This document shows positions 7,304 through 13,711 of a stretch of 16,748 nt of DNA, piece by piece. Both the position numbers and the translations under genes were made by a program. Numbering within the stretch: the stretch's first letter is position 1; each line of letters starts with the position of its first letter. The DNA comes from Syntrophorhabdaceae bacterium PtaU1.Bin034 (GTDB lineage: Bacteria; Desulfobacterota_G; Syntrophorhabdia; Syntrophorhabdales; WCHB1-27): the NCBI GenBank assembly GCA_002067405.1, contig MVRP01000079.1, positions 1-16,748 of the forward strand, in the 5' to 3' direction. Below the pieces are notes generated by a model. The model did not search any database and had not been told where the DNA came from. It saw only the letters and a program-made list of their open reading frames with translations.

Positions 7304-8388
7304 TGCGGATAGGCCTCGTCCTCCAGGGGGATCTCGATATGCTCAGCGGTGGATTTCTTTATGACCGCATAGTGGTGCGGTACCTCCGGGAGCATGGAGA
7401 TGATGTCGAGGTCTTTCCTCTCCCCTGGGGATCCTACCCGCATTGTCTTCGCCTGAATCTTTCCTCCCATCTGGCGGAGCGCCTCAACCGGGCAGAAATC
7501 GATGTGCTGGTCCAGGACGAGCTGTCACACCCTTCCCTCTTTTTGGCAAACCGGCATCTGAAAAGACGCGGTGCCGGCCCGATTATCTCGATAGTCCATC
7601 ATCCTCGCTGCATGGAGGCAAGGACTGCCTGGAAGAATCTCTTTTATCGACAGATAGAACGGAAGTATCTACGTTCCGTGGACGGTTTTATTTTTAACAG
7701 CAGAGAGACGCGGGCAGCGGTTACGTCGTTGACCGGACCCGGGAAGCCTTCGGTGGTGGCATATCCCGGCGGGGACCGCTTCGGTGCAAGAATGACCGAG
7801 GAGGCCGTAGCGGCCAGGTCCGACAGAGACGGTTTATTCCGGATCATATTTCTGGGCAATATCATACCGAGAAAGGGCCTGCATACCCTCGTGGCCGCTC
7901 TCGCTTGCATAGACCGGGAAGGATGGCATCTCTCGGTCGTCGGGAACGAGGAATTTGAAGACGGCTATACAGGCGCCGTGAAACAGGCGATTCGGGGGGC
8001 CGGGATGGAGTCTTTCATTAGCTTTCACGGTGCGATTTCCGACGGCGCCCTTGCCGGGCTCCTCGCGCAAAGCCATGTGCTGGCCGTCCCCTCTTCTTAC
8101 GAAGGTTTTGGCATTGTCTATCTGGAGGCCATGGGCTTCGGACTCCCCGTGATAGCATCCGACAGGGCCGGCGGCAGAGAACTGGTGAAGCACGGGGTCA
8201 ACGGTTTTCTGGTGCGGCCGGGGGACGCTGCAGCTCTCACCCGGTACTTAAGCATGCTCATGGCTGACCGGAAGCGGCTAGACGCCATGAGCCAAGCTGC
8301 ACTCCGGGATTTTGCCTGCCATCCCACATGGGCCGAAACAGGCCGAAGGATCCAGGAGTTCCTGCATGGCGTCGCGCCGCCGGAATAA
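7303..8388 (+). CDS. Glycosyltransferase family 4 (GT-B fold)
   Basis: A 361-residue GT4-type retaining glycosyltransferase. The N-terminal domain has a Gly-rich LSGGFLYDR loop; the C-terminal domain has FLGNIIPRKGLHTLVAAL, then SSYEGFGIVYLEAMGFGLPVIAS (the E-X7-E motif that holds the nucleotide-sugar) and a GGRELV segment. No signal peptide or membrane helix, so it is cytoplasmic or peripheral. I chose GTG 7303: its G is the last base of the PTPS stop (TAGTG) and AAGGGAG lies five nt upstream. An in-frame GTG at 7276 would lie inside the PTPS gene. In this operon the acceptor is most simply the pterin-like product. Other GT4 roles such as lipopolysaccharide are possible but have no supporting neighbours. 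Confidence 0.88.
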   Translation: MRIGLVLQGDLDMLSGGFLYDRIVVRYLREHGDDVEVFPLPWGSYPHCLRLNLSSHLAERLNRAEIDVLVQDELSHPSLFLANRHLKRRGAGPIISIVHHPRCMEARTAWKNLFYRQIERKYLRSVDGFIFNSRETRAAVTSLTGPGKPSVVAYPGGDRFGARMTEEAVAARSDRDGLFRIIFLGNIIPRKGLHTLVAALACIDREGWHLSVVGNEEFEDGYTGAVKQAIRGAGMESFISFHGAISDGALAGLLAQSHVLAVPSSYEGFGIVYLEAMGFGLPVIASDRAGGRELVKHGVNGFLVRPGDAAALTRYLSMLMADRKRLDAMSQAALRDFACHPTWAETGRRIQEFLHGVAPPE

Positions 8389-8399
8389 ATGACCCTGCT

Positions 8400-8506
8400 G
8401 CAAGCAGCAAGGTATCCAAGACAACGAGCGAAGCGAGTCTTTGAGGGGGAGTCTCTGCGGGCCGGGCACCGCCAGGCGGTCGCGCAGAGGGGGCGACGCG
8501 AGCCCC
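8400..8506 (+). repeat. Cluster of inverted repeats, REP-like non-coding segment
   Basis: The 194-nt gap between the glycosyltransferase and the thioredoxin holds nested palindromes: CTCTGCG (8453-8459) with CGCAGAG (8483-8489), an inner ACCGCC-A-GGCGGT (8468-8480), and GGGGC (8490-8494) with GCCCC (8502-8506). A GAGCGAAGCGAG stretch lies upstream near 8425-8436. No coding sense is visible. It could be a dispersed extragenic palindrome or an attenuator; no U-tract follows, so a simple terminator is unlikely. Confidence 0.5.
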
Positions 8507-8547
8507 AAAAGTTGACGAGGCCGTCTGCCTTCCGGAACGGGTCCCGG

Positions 8548-8576
8548 TTGACAGAGGCTTATCTGACAAATATATT
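8548..8576 (+). promoter_or_regulatory. Near-consensus sigma70 promoter of the Sec-thioredoxin gene
   Basis: TTGACA (8548-8553), exactly 17 nt, then TATATT (8571-8576). The ATG follows six nt later, so the predicted RNA start coincides with the start codon and no Shine-Dalgarno exists: a leaderless mRNA is implied. Confidence 0.7.
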
Positions 8577-8582
8577 TCCCCT

Positions 8583-9041
8583 ATGGTAAGCGGAATAGTT
8601 GTTCGGTGTCCTCAATGCGGAGCGAGGAATCGTGTTCCCACCGACAGGTGGGGCGATGAGCGGGCCGTTTGCGGCCGGTGCAAATCCCGTCTCCGTGTCT
8701 CGGCCCTTTTTCCCGACAGGCCGGTGCATATCACCGACAGCACTTTTTCAGAAGAAGTGCTCAAATTCTCCGGCCCTGTTCTCCTGGAATTCTTCTCACC
8801 CTGGTGAGGGCATTGCCAAAGGCTGGCGCCGGTTCTGGACGAACTGGCATCCGAATACGCGGGCAGGGTTAAATTTGCCATATTAAACCTCGATCAGAAC
8901 CACATGATTGCGTCCCAGAACAGCATCAACGGAACGCCGACCCTCTTCTTTTATAATAAGGGACGGCTTGTGGATAAAGTGGTGGGCGCACCCCAGCGCT
9001 CTGAACTGGTCCGCCGTCTCGATTTATTGGCAAGACAATAA
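8583..9041 (+). CDS. trxC: Selenocysteine-containing zinc-ribbon thioredoxin (UGA at codon 75)
   Basis: The frame runs 152 residues if TGA at 8805-8807 is read as selenocysteine. Part one is a TrxC-type zinc ribbon: Cys9-X2-Cys12 and Cys30-X2-Cys33, with an NRVP motif. Part two is a full thioredoxin domain: VLLEFFSPW, then Sec75-Gly-His-Cys78 where thioredoxins have CGxC, LAPVLDELA, cis-Pro119 in GTPTLFFYN, and GAPQRSELV near the end; the stop is TAA 9039-9041. The reading frame does not shift across the TGA, all later family residues are intact, and a SECIS hairpin lies at 8828-8848. This argues for recoding rather than a pseudogene. It should reduce disulfides or act as a Sec redox catalyst in the cytoplasm. 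Standard calling would end it at 8807. The gene symbol is by similarity. Confidence 0.88.
8828..8848 (+). promoter_or_regulatory. Bacterial SECIS element
   Basis: GCCGGUUC (8828-8835) and GAACUGGC (8841-8848) form an 8-bp stem with one G-U pair and a 5-nt apical loop UGGAC. The loop begins 28 nt after the UGA. Known bacterial SECIS elements lie just inside the coding region, with apical loops roughly 16-37 nt from the UGA that contain G near the start, as here. The partner would be SelB. Confidence 0.72.
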
Positions 9042-9092
9042 CCGGCGAAGGCGGCGGCAAAATCCGGGAAAAATATTATGGAAAAGGGGTTA

Positions 9093-9113
9093 CGTTTCGG
9101 AAAGAGCGAAACG
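9093..9113. terminator. Inverted repeat between convergent genes, possible bidirectional terminator
   Basis: CGTTTCG (9093-9099), a 7-nt loop and CGAAACG (9107-9113) lie between the thioredoxin and DUF4404 stops, directly abutting the latter. The position suits termination from both sides, but no clear U-tract follows. Confidence 0.4.
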
Positions 9114-9114
9114 G

Positions 9115-9447
9115 TCATATCCCTATATTTGAAAGCATAACGGCAATGGAATTGACTATCTTGACCAGTTCCGGATGTGACTCTTCGAAACCCTCTATCG
9201 ACGACTCAAGACCTTTGACGGAGAGTGTCAGGAGTTGCTGGTCTTTCTGTTCCCTCGTTGCCTCGTGGGTAGACACCTGGGTGAATCCTGTAATGCTTTG
9301 GGCTTGCTCGGGGTGAGTTTTTGAGAGAGATATTACTTCCGTTTTAAGGGTGGAAAGGAGCTTGAGAAGTTCTTTTTTGTCGTCATCCTTAATGGCCTCG
9401 GAGCTTTCGATCCTTTTCTCTATATTTTCGATGGTTGTCTTGATCAT
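9115..9447 (-). CDS. DUF4404 family protein
   Basis: A 110-residue acidic, helical protein without a signal peptide. The N-terminal half (KRIESSEAIKDDDKKELLKLLSTLKTEV) is predicted coiled coil. The C-terminal GFEESHPELVKIVNSIAVMLSNIGI matches the FEESHP...LSNMGI signature I associate with DUF4404, small proteins of unknown function. AGGAG lies eight nt before the ATG at 9447, and a promoter sits at 9508-9480. It is divergent from the LapA-like gene and convergent with the thioredoxin. No function can be assigned. Confidence 0.75.
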   Translation of the reverse strand: MIKTTIENIEKRIESSEAIKDDDKKELLKLLSTLKTEVISLSKTHPEQAQSITGFTQVSTHEATREQKDQQLLTLSVKGLESSIEGFEESHPELVKIVNSIAVMLSNIGI

Positions 9448-9479
9448 GTCAGCGACTCCTCAAGTTAGATATTTCATAG

Positions 9480-9508
9480 AGTTTAACAGAAGCTGAAAAT
9501 CCGGGCAA
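9480..9508 (-). promoter_or_regulatory. Sigma70-type promoter of the DUF4404 gene
   Basis: On the reverse strand TTGCCC (9508-9503), 17 nt, then TAAACT (9485-9480) preceded by TGT (extended -10). The predicted RNA start is about 26 nt before the ATG. Confidence 0.5.
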
Positions 9509-9599
9509 GGTATGTAATAATGAGAAAAGAGGCAAAGAGGCGAGATGAATCGATGAGGGAGGATTACCGTTGAAGTGCACTCACTCCGGGGAGGATAAA

Positions 9600-9899
9600 T
9601 TGAGCCTGAAAAATGTGAAGGGTAGCGGCCTGGTCATCTTTATAATAGCCTTATTTATAATTCTCGTAGTTGCAATTGTGGCCATCTTTTCGGTTCAGAA
9701 TGCCACGCCTGTCGCTGTCTGGCTTTTTAACTGGCAGTTCAATGCTTCTCTCGCAATCGTCATATTCCTTGCAGTTCTGACCGGAATGCTCATAGCGAGC
9801 ATGTTCTTTGTTTCCTTGAGGATAAGAAAATCACTGACAAAGAAAGGCAGGGAAGCGAAACGAAATGAGAAGGTGGGCGAATCTGCCCTTCCTCGTTGA
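9600..9899 (+). CDS. LapA-domain inner-membrane protein
   Basis: About 99 residues with two membrane helices (GLVIFIIALFIILVVAIVAIFSVQN and ASLAIVIFLAVLTGMLIASMFF) separated by NATPVAVWLFNWQF, the typical LapA (DUF1049) pattern, and a basic cytoplasmic tail. Family members help lipopolysaccharide assembly with LapB or have unknown roles; no LapB is visible here. Two TTG starts are plausible: 9570 with GGAGG seven nt upstream, and 9600 with GGAGG five nt upstream. I prefer 9600 because the helix then follows a short basic N-terminus as usual; the other adds ten hydrophilic residues. Convergent with the exported-protein gene. Confidence 0.78.
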   Translation: MSLKNVKGSGLVIFIIALFIILVVAIVAIFSVQNATPVAVWLFNWQFNASLAIVIFLAVLTGMLIASMFFVSLRIRKSLTKKGREAKRNEKVGESALPR

Positions 9900-9940
9900 T
9901 ACCGCCCGCCTCAGAGTCCTAAAACTGCGCCACTTTAGTC

Positions 9941-10291
9941 TCAAGAGCCGTCAAAGGCGCCAAGGGGCCTGCAGACGGTAAAGTTGAACGGCTCTTTTAA
10001 CAGTCTGTCGTAGACGGGGCCGGTCGTGCCGGTCACGACTGCCAGGGGTGTGGCGAGAATGCTCATGCCTGCCCCGACGATCAAAGCGGCAAGACTGAAA
10101 GGACGCACGATAAGAAGATCCGCGACCATTTCTTCACCGCTCGGAATAGGTGCCTGCGTTTCCCGGTAAGAGGCGTAGCCTGGGGCAGGTTGCTGTTCCA
10201 TCTGGTAGGCCGCATCGGTTTCGGCAAAAGCGGGCAGCATTGAAGAGCAGAGCAGGACAACGGCCGTGAAAAGCGTGAACGTTCTTTTCAT
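9941..10291 (-). CDS. Exported protein of unknown function
   Basis: A 116-residue protein starting MKRTFTLFTAVVLLCSSMLP, a classical signal peptide with likely cleavage after AFA (near residue 26). The mature part has a Pro/Gln-rich, Tyr-containing linker. It is followed by a Gly/Ala-rich hydrophobic segment (SLAALIVGAGMSILATPLAVVTG) that could insert in a membrane, and a conserved-looking end with PVYDRLLKEPFNFTVCRPLG. GAAGGGGG lies just before ATG 10291, so I reject an upstream ATG at 10351. I have seen similar small envelope proteins in Deltaproteobacteria but know no function. Confidence 0.72.
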   Translation of the reverse strand: MKRTFTLFTAVVLLCSSMLPAFAETDAAYQMEQQPAPGYASYRETQAPIPSGEEMVADLLIVRPFSLAALIVGAGMSILATPLAVVTGTTGPVYDRLLKEPFNFTVCRPLGAFDGS

Positions 10292-10322
10292 GAGAAACCC
10301 CCTTCCTTGAATTAGCATATCG

Positions 10323-10351
10323 ATAGTATCACCACTCTCTGCCGTTTGCAA
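10323..10351 (-). promoter_or_regulatory. Promoter of the exported-protein gene
   Basis: On the reverse strand TTGCAA (10351-10346), 17 nt, then TACTAT (10328-10323). The predicted RNA start is roughly 25 nt before ATG 10291. Confidence 0.45.
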
Positions 10352-10373
10352 TCAAATACTGTCGTACGGACCG

Positions 10374-11015
10374 CTATGCCCCTTGGTGAACTCCGGCAAG
10401 AACCGATCTTATTTCCTGCTTGAAATTCTCTATAGTAGTGAAATGAATGGTTTTCCATCCCTGACTCGCCGCTCTCCATGTATTCTCTTCGTTGTCATCA
10501 ACAAACAGGATTTCTCCCGGCCCGGCCCCCAATTCATCTTCGATGTCATCAAAAAGAGACGAGTCCCTCTTGCTCTTATGAAGATGAAATGAGTTGAAGA
10601 TACGGTCGAAATGTTTCGAAAAACCCGTCTTTTCGTCTATCTCGTCAAGCCAGCCCGTCTGGTCGCTTAGTATGCCGACATGAAAACCCAGCGATCGCAG
10701 CCTTTTTACCTCGTCGATCATCGTTGGCCGAAGCACGAACCGATCGATTATCCTTTTTCGCAGTTCGGTATCACGGTCCTTGATCCCCGTGGCCCTTCGA
10801 AGTGCATCCCAATAGGCACGCTCGTCTGCCTGACCGGTGACGTAGCCGGTTTCATATACGAGATCCCGGGCAACATCAAAGAAACGATCCGGATCAAGCC
10901 CGTTTTCCGCTGCCGTAAATCTGAGTCCGCCGCGGAAGCCTTCGTCCGCAATGACGCCTCCGAAATCGAAGACAACCCATTTAACCATACCGTAGTAAAT
11001 TATAATACCGTTCAT
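10374..11015 (-). CDS. HAD-superfamily hydrolase (YihX/HAD-IA-like)
   Basis: A 213-residue haloacid-dehalogenase-fold hydrolase. Motif I is VVFDFGGVIADE, with Asp as nucleophile but Gly where phosphatases have the second Asp, as in the YihX-like HAD-IA branch. Motif II is GILSDQT, a Lys lies in HLHKSKRD, and motif IV is ILFVDDNEENTWRAASQGW. An alpha-helical cap lies between motifs I and II. It probably hydrolyses a small phosphorylated metabolite; the substrate is unknown. The start at 11015 has GGGAG eight nt upstream; ATG 10988 (MVKWVVFDFGG) lacks a ribosome site. It lies upstream of the exported-protein gene on the same strand but that gene has its own promoter. Confidence 0.85.
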   Translation of the reverse strand: MNGIIIYYGMVKWVVFDFGGVIADEGFRGGLRFTAAENGLDPDRFFDVARDLVYETGYVTGQADERAYWDALRRATGIKDRDTELRKRIIDRFVLRPTMIDEVKRLRSLGFHVGILSDQTGWLDEIDEKTGFSKHFDRIFNSFHLHKSKRDSSLFDDIEDELGAGPGEILFVDDNEENTWRAASQGWKTIHFTTIENFKQEIRSVLAGVHQGA

Positions 11016-11058
11016 CTTGCTTCTCCCTTTTTTTCGGTTCGTTTCTTTTCATGAAATC

Positions 11059-11067
11059 TGCTACAAT
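11059..11067 (+). promoter_or_regulatory. Extended -10 promoter of the FAH-family gene
   Basis: TGC followed by TACAAT (11062-11067) is an extended -10 element; no good -35 is visible. Its end is eight nt from ATG 11076, implying little or no leader. Confidence 0.45.
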
Positions 11068-11075
11068 AGCTGCCA

Positions 11076-11963
11076 ATGAAGATAGGCTACTTTTCGGCCA
11101 ATGCGAGTCCGTTCATTGGCGCAGTTTTCAATGAAAAGGTGTTCAGCATCACGGGGGTCTCGTGGCGGGGTGAACATCCTTTTCTCCAGCGTCTGACAGA
11201 TCTCGTAAGGACGGACAACTTCCGGGCTTCCCTGTTCCAATCGCTTTACGAGGAAGGCAGGGACCGGGAAGAGCTATGGTACGACCTCAGAGACCTCACG
11301 TTTTTGCCGCTTTACCGACCGGGGAAGATCATCTGCATGGGGCTGAACTATGCGGAACACGCACGCGAAACAGGGAGAAAGGCGCCTGAAGAGCCTATCT
11401 ATTTTGAAAAAGCGGCGACTGCGGTGACAGCCCATGACCAGCCTATAATCTACCCGCGGAATCTGGGAAGAATAGACCCGGAAGCAGAGCTTGCGGTCAT
11501 CATCGGCAAACGGGCGAAGAATGTCGGTGAGGGGGACGCGGCCGAATACATCGGCGGCTACACCATCCTCAATGACGTCACTGCGAGAGACATGCAGAAG
11601 GTGGACATGGAAAACAGGCGGCCGTGGTACCGGTCAAAGAGCATCGATACGTTCTGTCCCCTTGGTCCGTGGATCGTAACGGCCGACGAGATCGGGCCCA
11701 CCGAGCCCCTCCGGGTCAAATTGAGGGTAAATGGAGAGGTCAGGCAGGATGATTCTACGGGTTCCTTGATTTTCACTATTCCTTCCCTCATTGCACGCAT
11801 ATCCTCTCTTATCACCCTGGAAGCAGGTGACATTATCTCCACGGGCACACCGGAAGGGATCGCGCCCATATACCCCGGCGACGTTATCGAAGTTGAGGTT
11901 GAAAAGATAGGTATCCTGCGCAATCCCGTGATAATGGCCGGCGCACGCGATAAAGGGCAGTAA
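11076..11963 (+). CDS. Fumarylacetoacetate hydrolase (FAH) family protein
   Basis: A 295-residue protein with an N-terminal regulatory-like segment (1-75) and a C-terminal FAH barrel. ICMGLNYAEHARETG opens the catalytic domain. RIDPEAELAVIIGK supplies the Glu-X-Glu metal ligands and GYTILNDVTARDMQ a third acidic ligand; RSKSIDTFCPLGPWIV and STGTPEGIA are substrate-loop signatures. Family members are Mg-dependent hydrolases, decarboxylases or isomerases of 1,3-dicarbonyl and 2-keto acids, including aromatic breakdown intermediates; the exact reaction cannot be read. No Shine-Dalgarno precedes ATG 11076. Divergent from the HAD gene (60 nt between), and followed by a likely terminator. Confidence 0.9.
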   Translation: MKIGYFSANASPFIGAVFNEKVFSITGVSWRGEHPFLQRLTDLVRTDNFRASLFQSLYEEGRDREELWYDLRDLTFLPLYRPGKIICMGLNYAEHARETGRKAPEEPIYFEKAATAVTAHDQPIIYPRNLGRIDPEAELAVIIGKRAKNVGEGDAAEYIGGYTILNDVTARDMQKVDMENRRPWYRSKSIDTFCPLGPWIVTADEIGPTEPLRVKLRVNGEVRQDDSTGSLIFTIPSLIARISSLITLEAGDIISTGTPEGIAPIYPGDVIEVEVEKIGILRNPVIMAGARDKGQ

Positions 11964-11964
11964 G

Positions 11965-11986
11965 ACATCCTTTTTTGGGTGTTTTT
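11965..11986 (+). terminator. Rho-independent terminator after the FAH-family gene
   Basis: ACATCC (11965-11970), a T6 loop and GGGTGT (11977-11982) form a short 6-bp stem with one G-U pair, followed by TTTT. It begins two nt after the stop codon. Confidence 0.5.
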
Positions 11987-11999
11987 GGGTTGCCGGGTG

Positions 12000-12029
12000 T
12001 TGCCTCATTGTGTCGTGATCTGCTAAACT
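12000..12029 (+). promoter_or_regulatory. Promoter upstream of ampG
   Basis: TTGCCT (12000-12005), 18 nt, TAAACT (12024-12029), the latter preceded by TGC (extended -10). The next ATG is only five nt downstream and opens a 17-codon frame; ampG's GTG lies 66 nt after the box. Confidence 0.45.
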
Positions 12030-12034
12030 GCTCC

Positions 12035-12088
12035 ATGTTTTTGACTTTCAGCACACATCAGACTCCGGGATTCGGGCGGGGCATTTAG
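12035..12088 (+). other. Possible leaderless 17-codon leader peptide before ampG
   Basis: ATG 12035 lies five nt after the -10 box and encodes MFLTFSTHQTPGFGRGI, then TAG (12086-12088). The TAG is in frame with, and six nt upstream of, the ampG GTG. It could be a leader peptide coupling translation into ampG, which itself has no Shine-Dalgarno. It could also be chance. Confidence 0.3.
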
Positions 12089-12094
12089 CGGACC

Positions 12095-13414
12095 GTGAGA
12101 CTGCCCAGGGTCCTTCTGCCTTACCTCGAAATATACAAGAGCCCGCGAATCGGAATCATGATCATCCTTGGTTTCTCGTCAGGGCTGCCTCTTGCGCTTC
12201 CCCAGTGGACCCTGAAGACGTGGATGGCGGTGGAGGGGATCGATCTGCGCACGATCGGTATTTTTTCCCTCATCGGCCTGCCGTATACACTCAAGTTCCT
12301 CTGGTCGCCTTTCATGGACCGGTTTGTGCCTCCCTGGTTGGGAAGAAGGCGCGGCTGGATCCTGCTCGTGCAATTCGCCTTGTTTATATCGATAGCTGCC
12401 ATGGGCCTCACTTCCCCGGCTCACGCGTTGCTCGCGATGGGTGCTCTCGCCTTCTTTGTCGCCTTCGGTTCCGCGTCTCAGGACATTGTGATCGACGCAT
12501 ATCGCACGGATCTCCTGAAACAGGAAGAGAGGGGGGCGGGCACCGCGGTATTTGTTATCGGCTACCGCACAGGCATGCTGGTCTCGGGTGGGCTTGCACT
12601 CGTTCTTTCCGGCTTTGTGGGCTGGCAGAGCACATATGTGCTGATGGCTGCCCTGATGGTTATTGGAATGGTAGGGACCATATTTGCGCCTGAACCCGGC
12701 GTTGCCGTGGTACCGCCGAAGAGTATGAATGAGGCGGTATGGGGTCCCATGAAGGATTTCTTTTCCCGCCGTTCGGCAGCTCTTTTGCTTTTAGCCATTA
12801 TCCTCTACAAACTGGGCGACGCCTATGCCGGAAGCCTGAATCAGGTTTTCCTTGTGAAGATCGGGTTTACCGCACCGGAAATCGGCTCTATTTACAAGAC
12901 CATAGGGTTTATCGCATCTCTCGTGGGCGTCACCGCCGGCGGCACCCTCATGGTGCGGCTCAAGCTTTTTCGGTCGCTCATCATATTCGGCATCCTTCAG
13001 CTTGTATCAAATCTTGCCTTTGTGGCCCTTGCCCTTGTTGGAAAGAGCTACAGTTTGATGATCTTTTCAGTGGCATTTGAAAACCTGAGTGGAGGCATGG
13101 GCGACGCCGCATTCATTGCCTTCCTCATGACGCTCTGCAATAAGCGTTTCAGCGCGACCCAATACGCCTTGCTCTCCTCCATTGCGGCCTTCGGCCGGGT
13201 CCTCATTTCTCCCACATCGGGTTATGTCGTCGAATGGATCGGGTGGGCGAACTTCTTTCTTTTGACGGTTCTCACCGCGCTCCCCGGCCTCCTGCTTCTC
13301 TGGTATCTCCGGCCTGACATCATCGCAATGATGGATAAAGAGGCTCCGGAGACGGAAGGAAAGCAGAAGGGCGAGAAGATGAGAGAACAGGAAGGTGAGG
13401 TAAGGGGCGGGTGA
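12095..13414 (+). CDS. ampG: AmpG-family muropeptide permease (MFS)
   Basis: A 439-residue MFS protein with at least twelve predicted helices. Residues from about 10 read YLEIYKSPRI, then LGFSSGLPLALPQ, TIGIFSLIGLPYTLKFLWSP, and DRFVPPWLGRRRGW in the first cytoplasmic loops; this closely follows E. coli AmpG (QPRSAILLILGFASGLPLAL...). AmpG imports GlcNAc-anhydroMurNAc (peptides) released by cell-wall turnover. E. coli AmpG is longer (491 residues), mainly in extra C-terminal helices; here the end is a charged, Lys/Glu-rich tail. Start GTG 12095 lacks a clear ribosome site. A DUF1460 amidase-like gene and nagA nearby support a recycling role. Confidence 0.88.
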   Translation: MRLPRVLLPYLEIYKSPRIGIMIILGFSSGLPLALPQWTLKTWMAVEGIDLRTIGIFSLIGLPYTLKFLWSPFMDRFVPPWLGRRRGWILLVQFALFISIAAMGLTSPAHALLAMGALAFFVAFGSASQDIVIDAYRTDLLKQEERGAGTAVFVIGYRTGMLVSGGLALVLSGFVGWQSTYVLMAALMVIGMVGTIFAPEPGVAVVPPKSMNEAVWGPMKDFFSRRSAALLLLAIILYKLGDAYAGSLNQVFLVKIGFTAPEIGSIYKTIGFIASLVGVTAGGTLMVRLKLFRSLIIFGILQLVSNLAFVALALVGKSYSLMIFSVAFENLSGGMGDAAFIAFLMTLCNKRFSATQYALLSSIAAFGRVLISPTSGYVVEWIGWANFFLLTVLTALPGLLLLWYLRPDIIAMMDKEAPETEGKQKGEKMREQEGEVRGG

Positions 13415-13435
13415 TCGGCAACGCAAGCCGGCAGC

Positions 13436-13464
13436 TTGATGCGTTTTCCTCTAGTGGCTATATT
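13436..13464 (+). promoter_or_regulatory. Sigma70-type promoter of the 60-residue protein gene
   Basis: TTGATG (13436-13441), 17 nt, TATATT (13459-13464). The predicted RNA start is about 29 nt before ATG 13500, which has its own GGAGG. Confidence 0.6.
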
Positions 13465-13499
13465 GAGAACAGACTGATAAATCCACTGGAGGAACAATT

Positions 13500-13682
13500 A
13501 TGATCGTACTTGAGCTTACAGACAGCGAAGCAAAAGTGCTGGAGACCGGGTTAGAACGTTTCTTGATAGACATGGACAGGGAAATCGCGCGAACAGACCG
13601 CAAGGACTATCGAATAAGTCTCGAAAGAGATGAGCGGGTCTTGAGAGACGTGGTGGAGCAGTTGAAGCATCCGGCATCTTAG
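13500..13682 (+). CDS. Small conserved-type helical protein, 60 residues
   Basis: The gene encodes MIVLELTDSEAKVLETGLER followed by a charged helix (DMDREIARTDRKDYRISLERDERVLRDVVEQL). GGAGG sits seven nt before ATG 13500 and a good promoter lies upstream, so I treat it as real. The pattern of short beta strand plus coiled-coil helix, with an EIARTDRKDYR motif, resembles small hypothetical proteins (EIADTDxxDFR) that I recall from Deltaproteobacteria. No function is known. It is convergent with the DUF1460 gene (29 nt between stops). Confidence 0.75.
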   Translation: MIVLELTDSEAKVLETGLERFLIDMDREIARTDRKDYRISLERDERVLRDVVEQLKHPAS

Positions 13683-13711
13683 GGGCGGCCGGAAAGCGAA
13701 GAGTATCCACA

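Noticed and set aside
8583..8807. Thioredoxin-like gene as a pseudogene truncated at TGA
   Set aside because: The stop falls exactly on the catalytic Cys codon, the frame continues intact for 77 more residues, and a SECIS hairpin follows.
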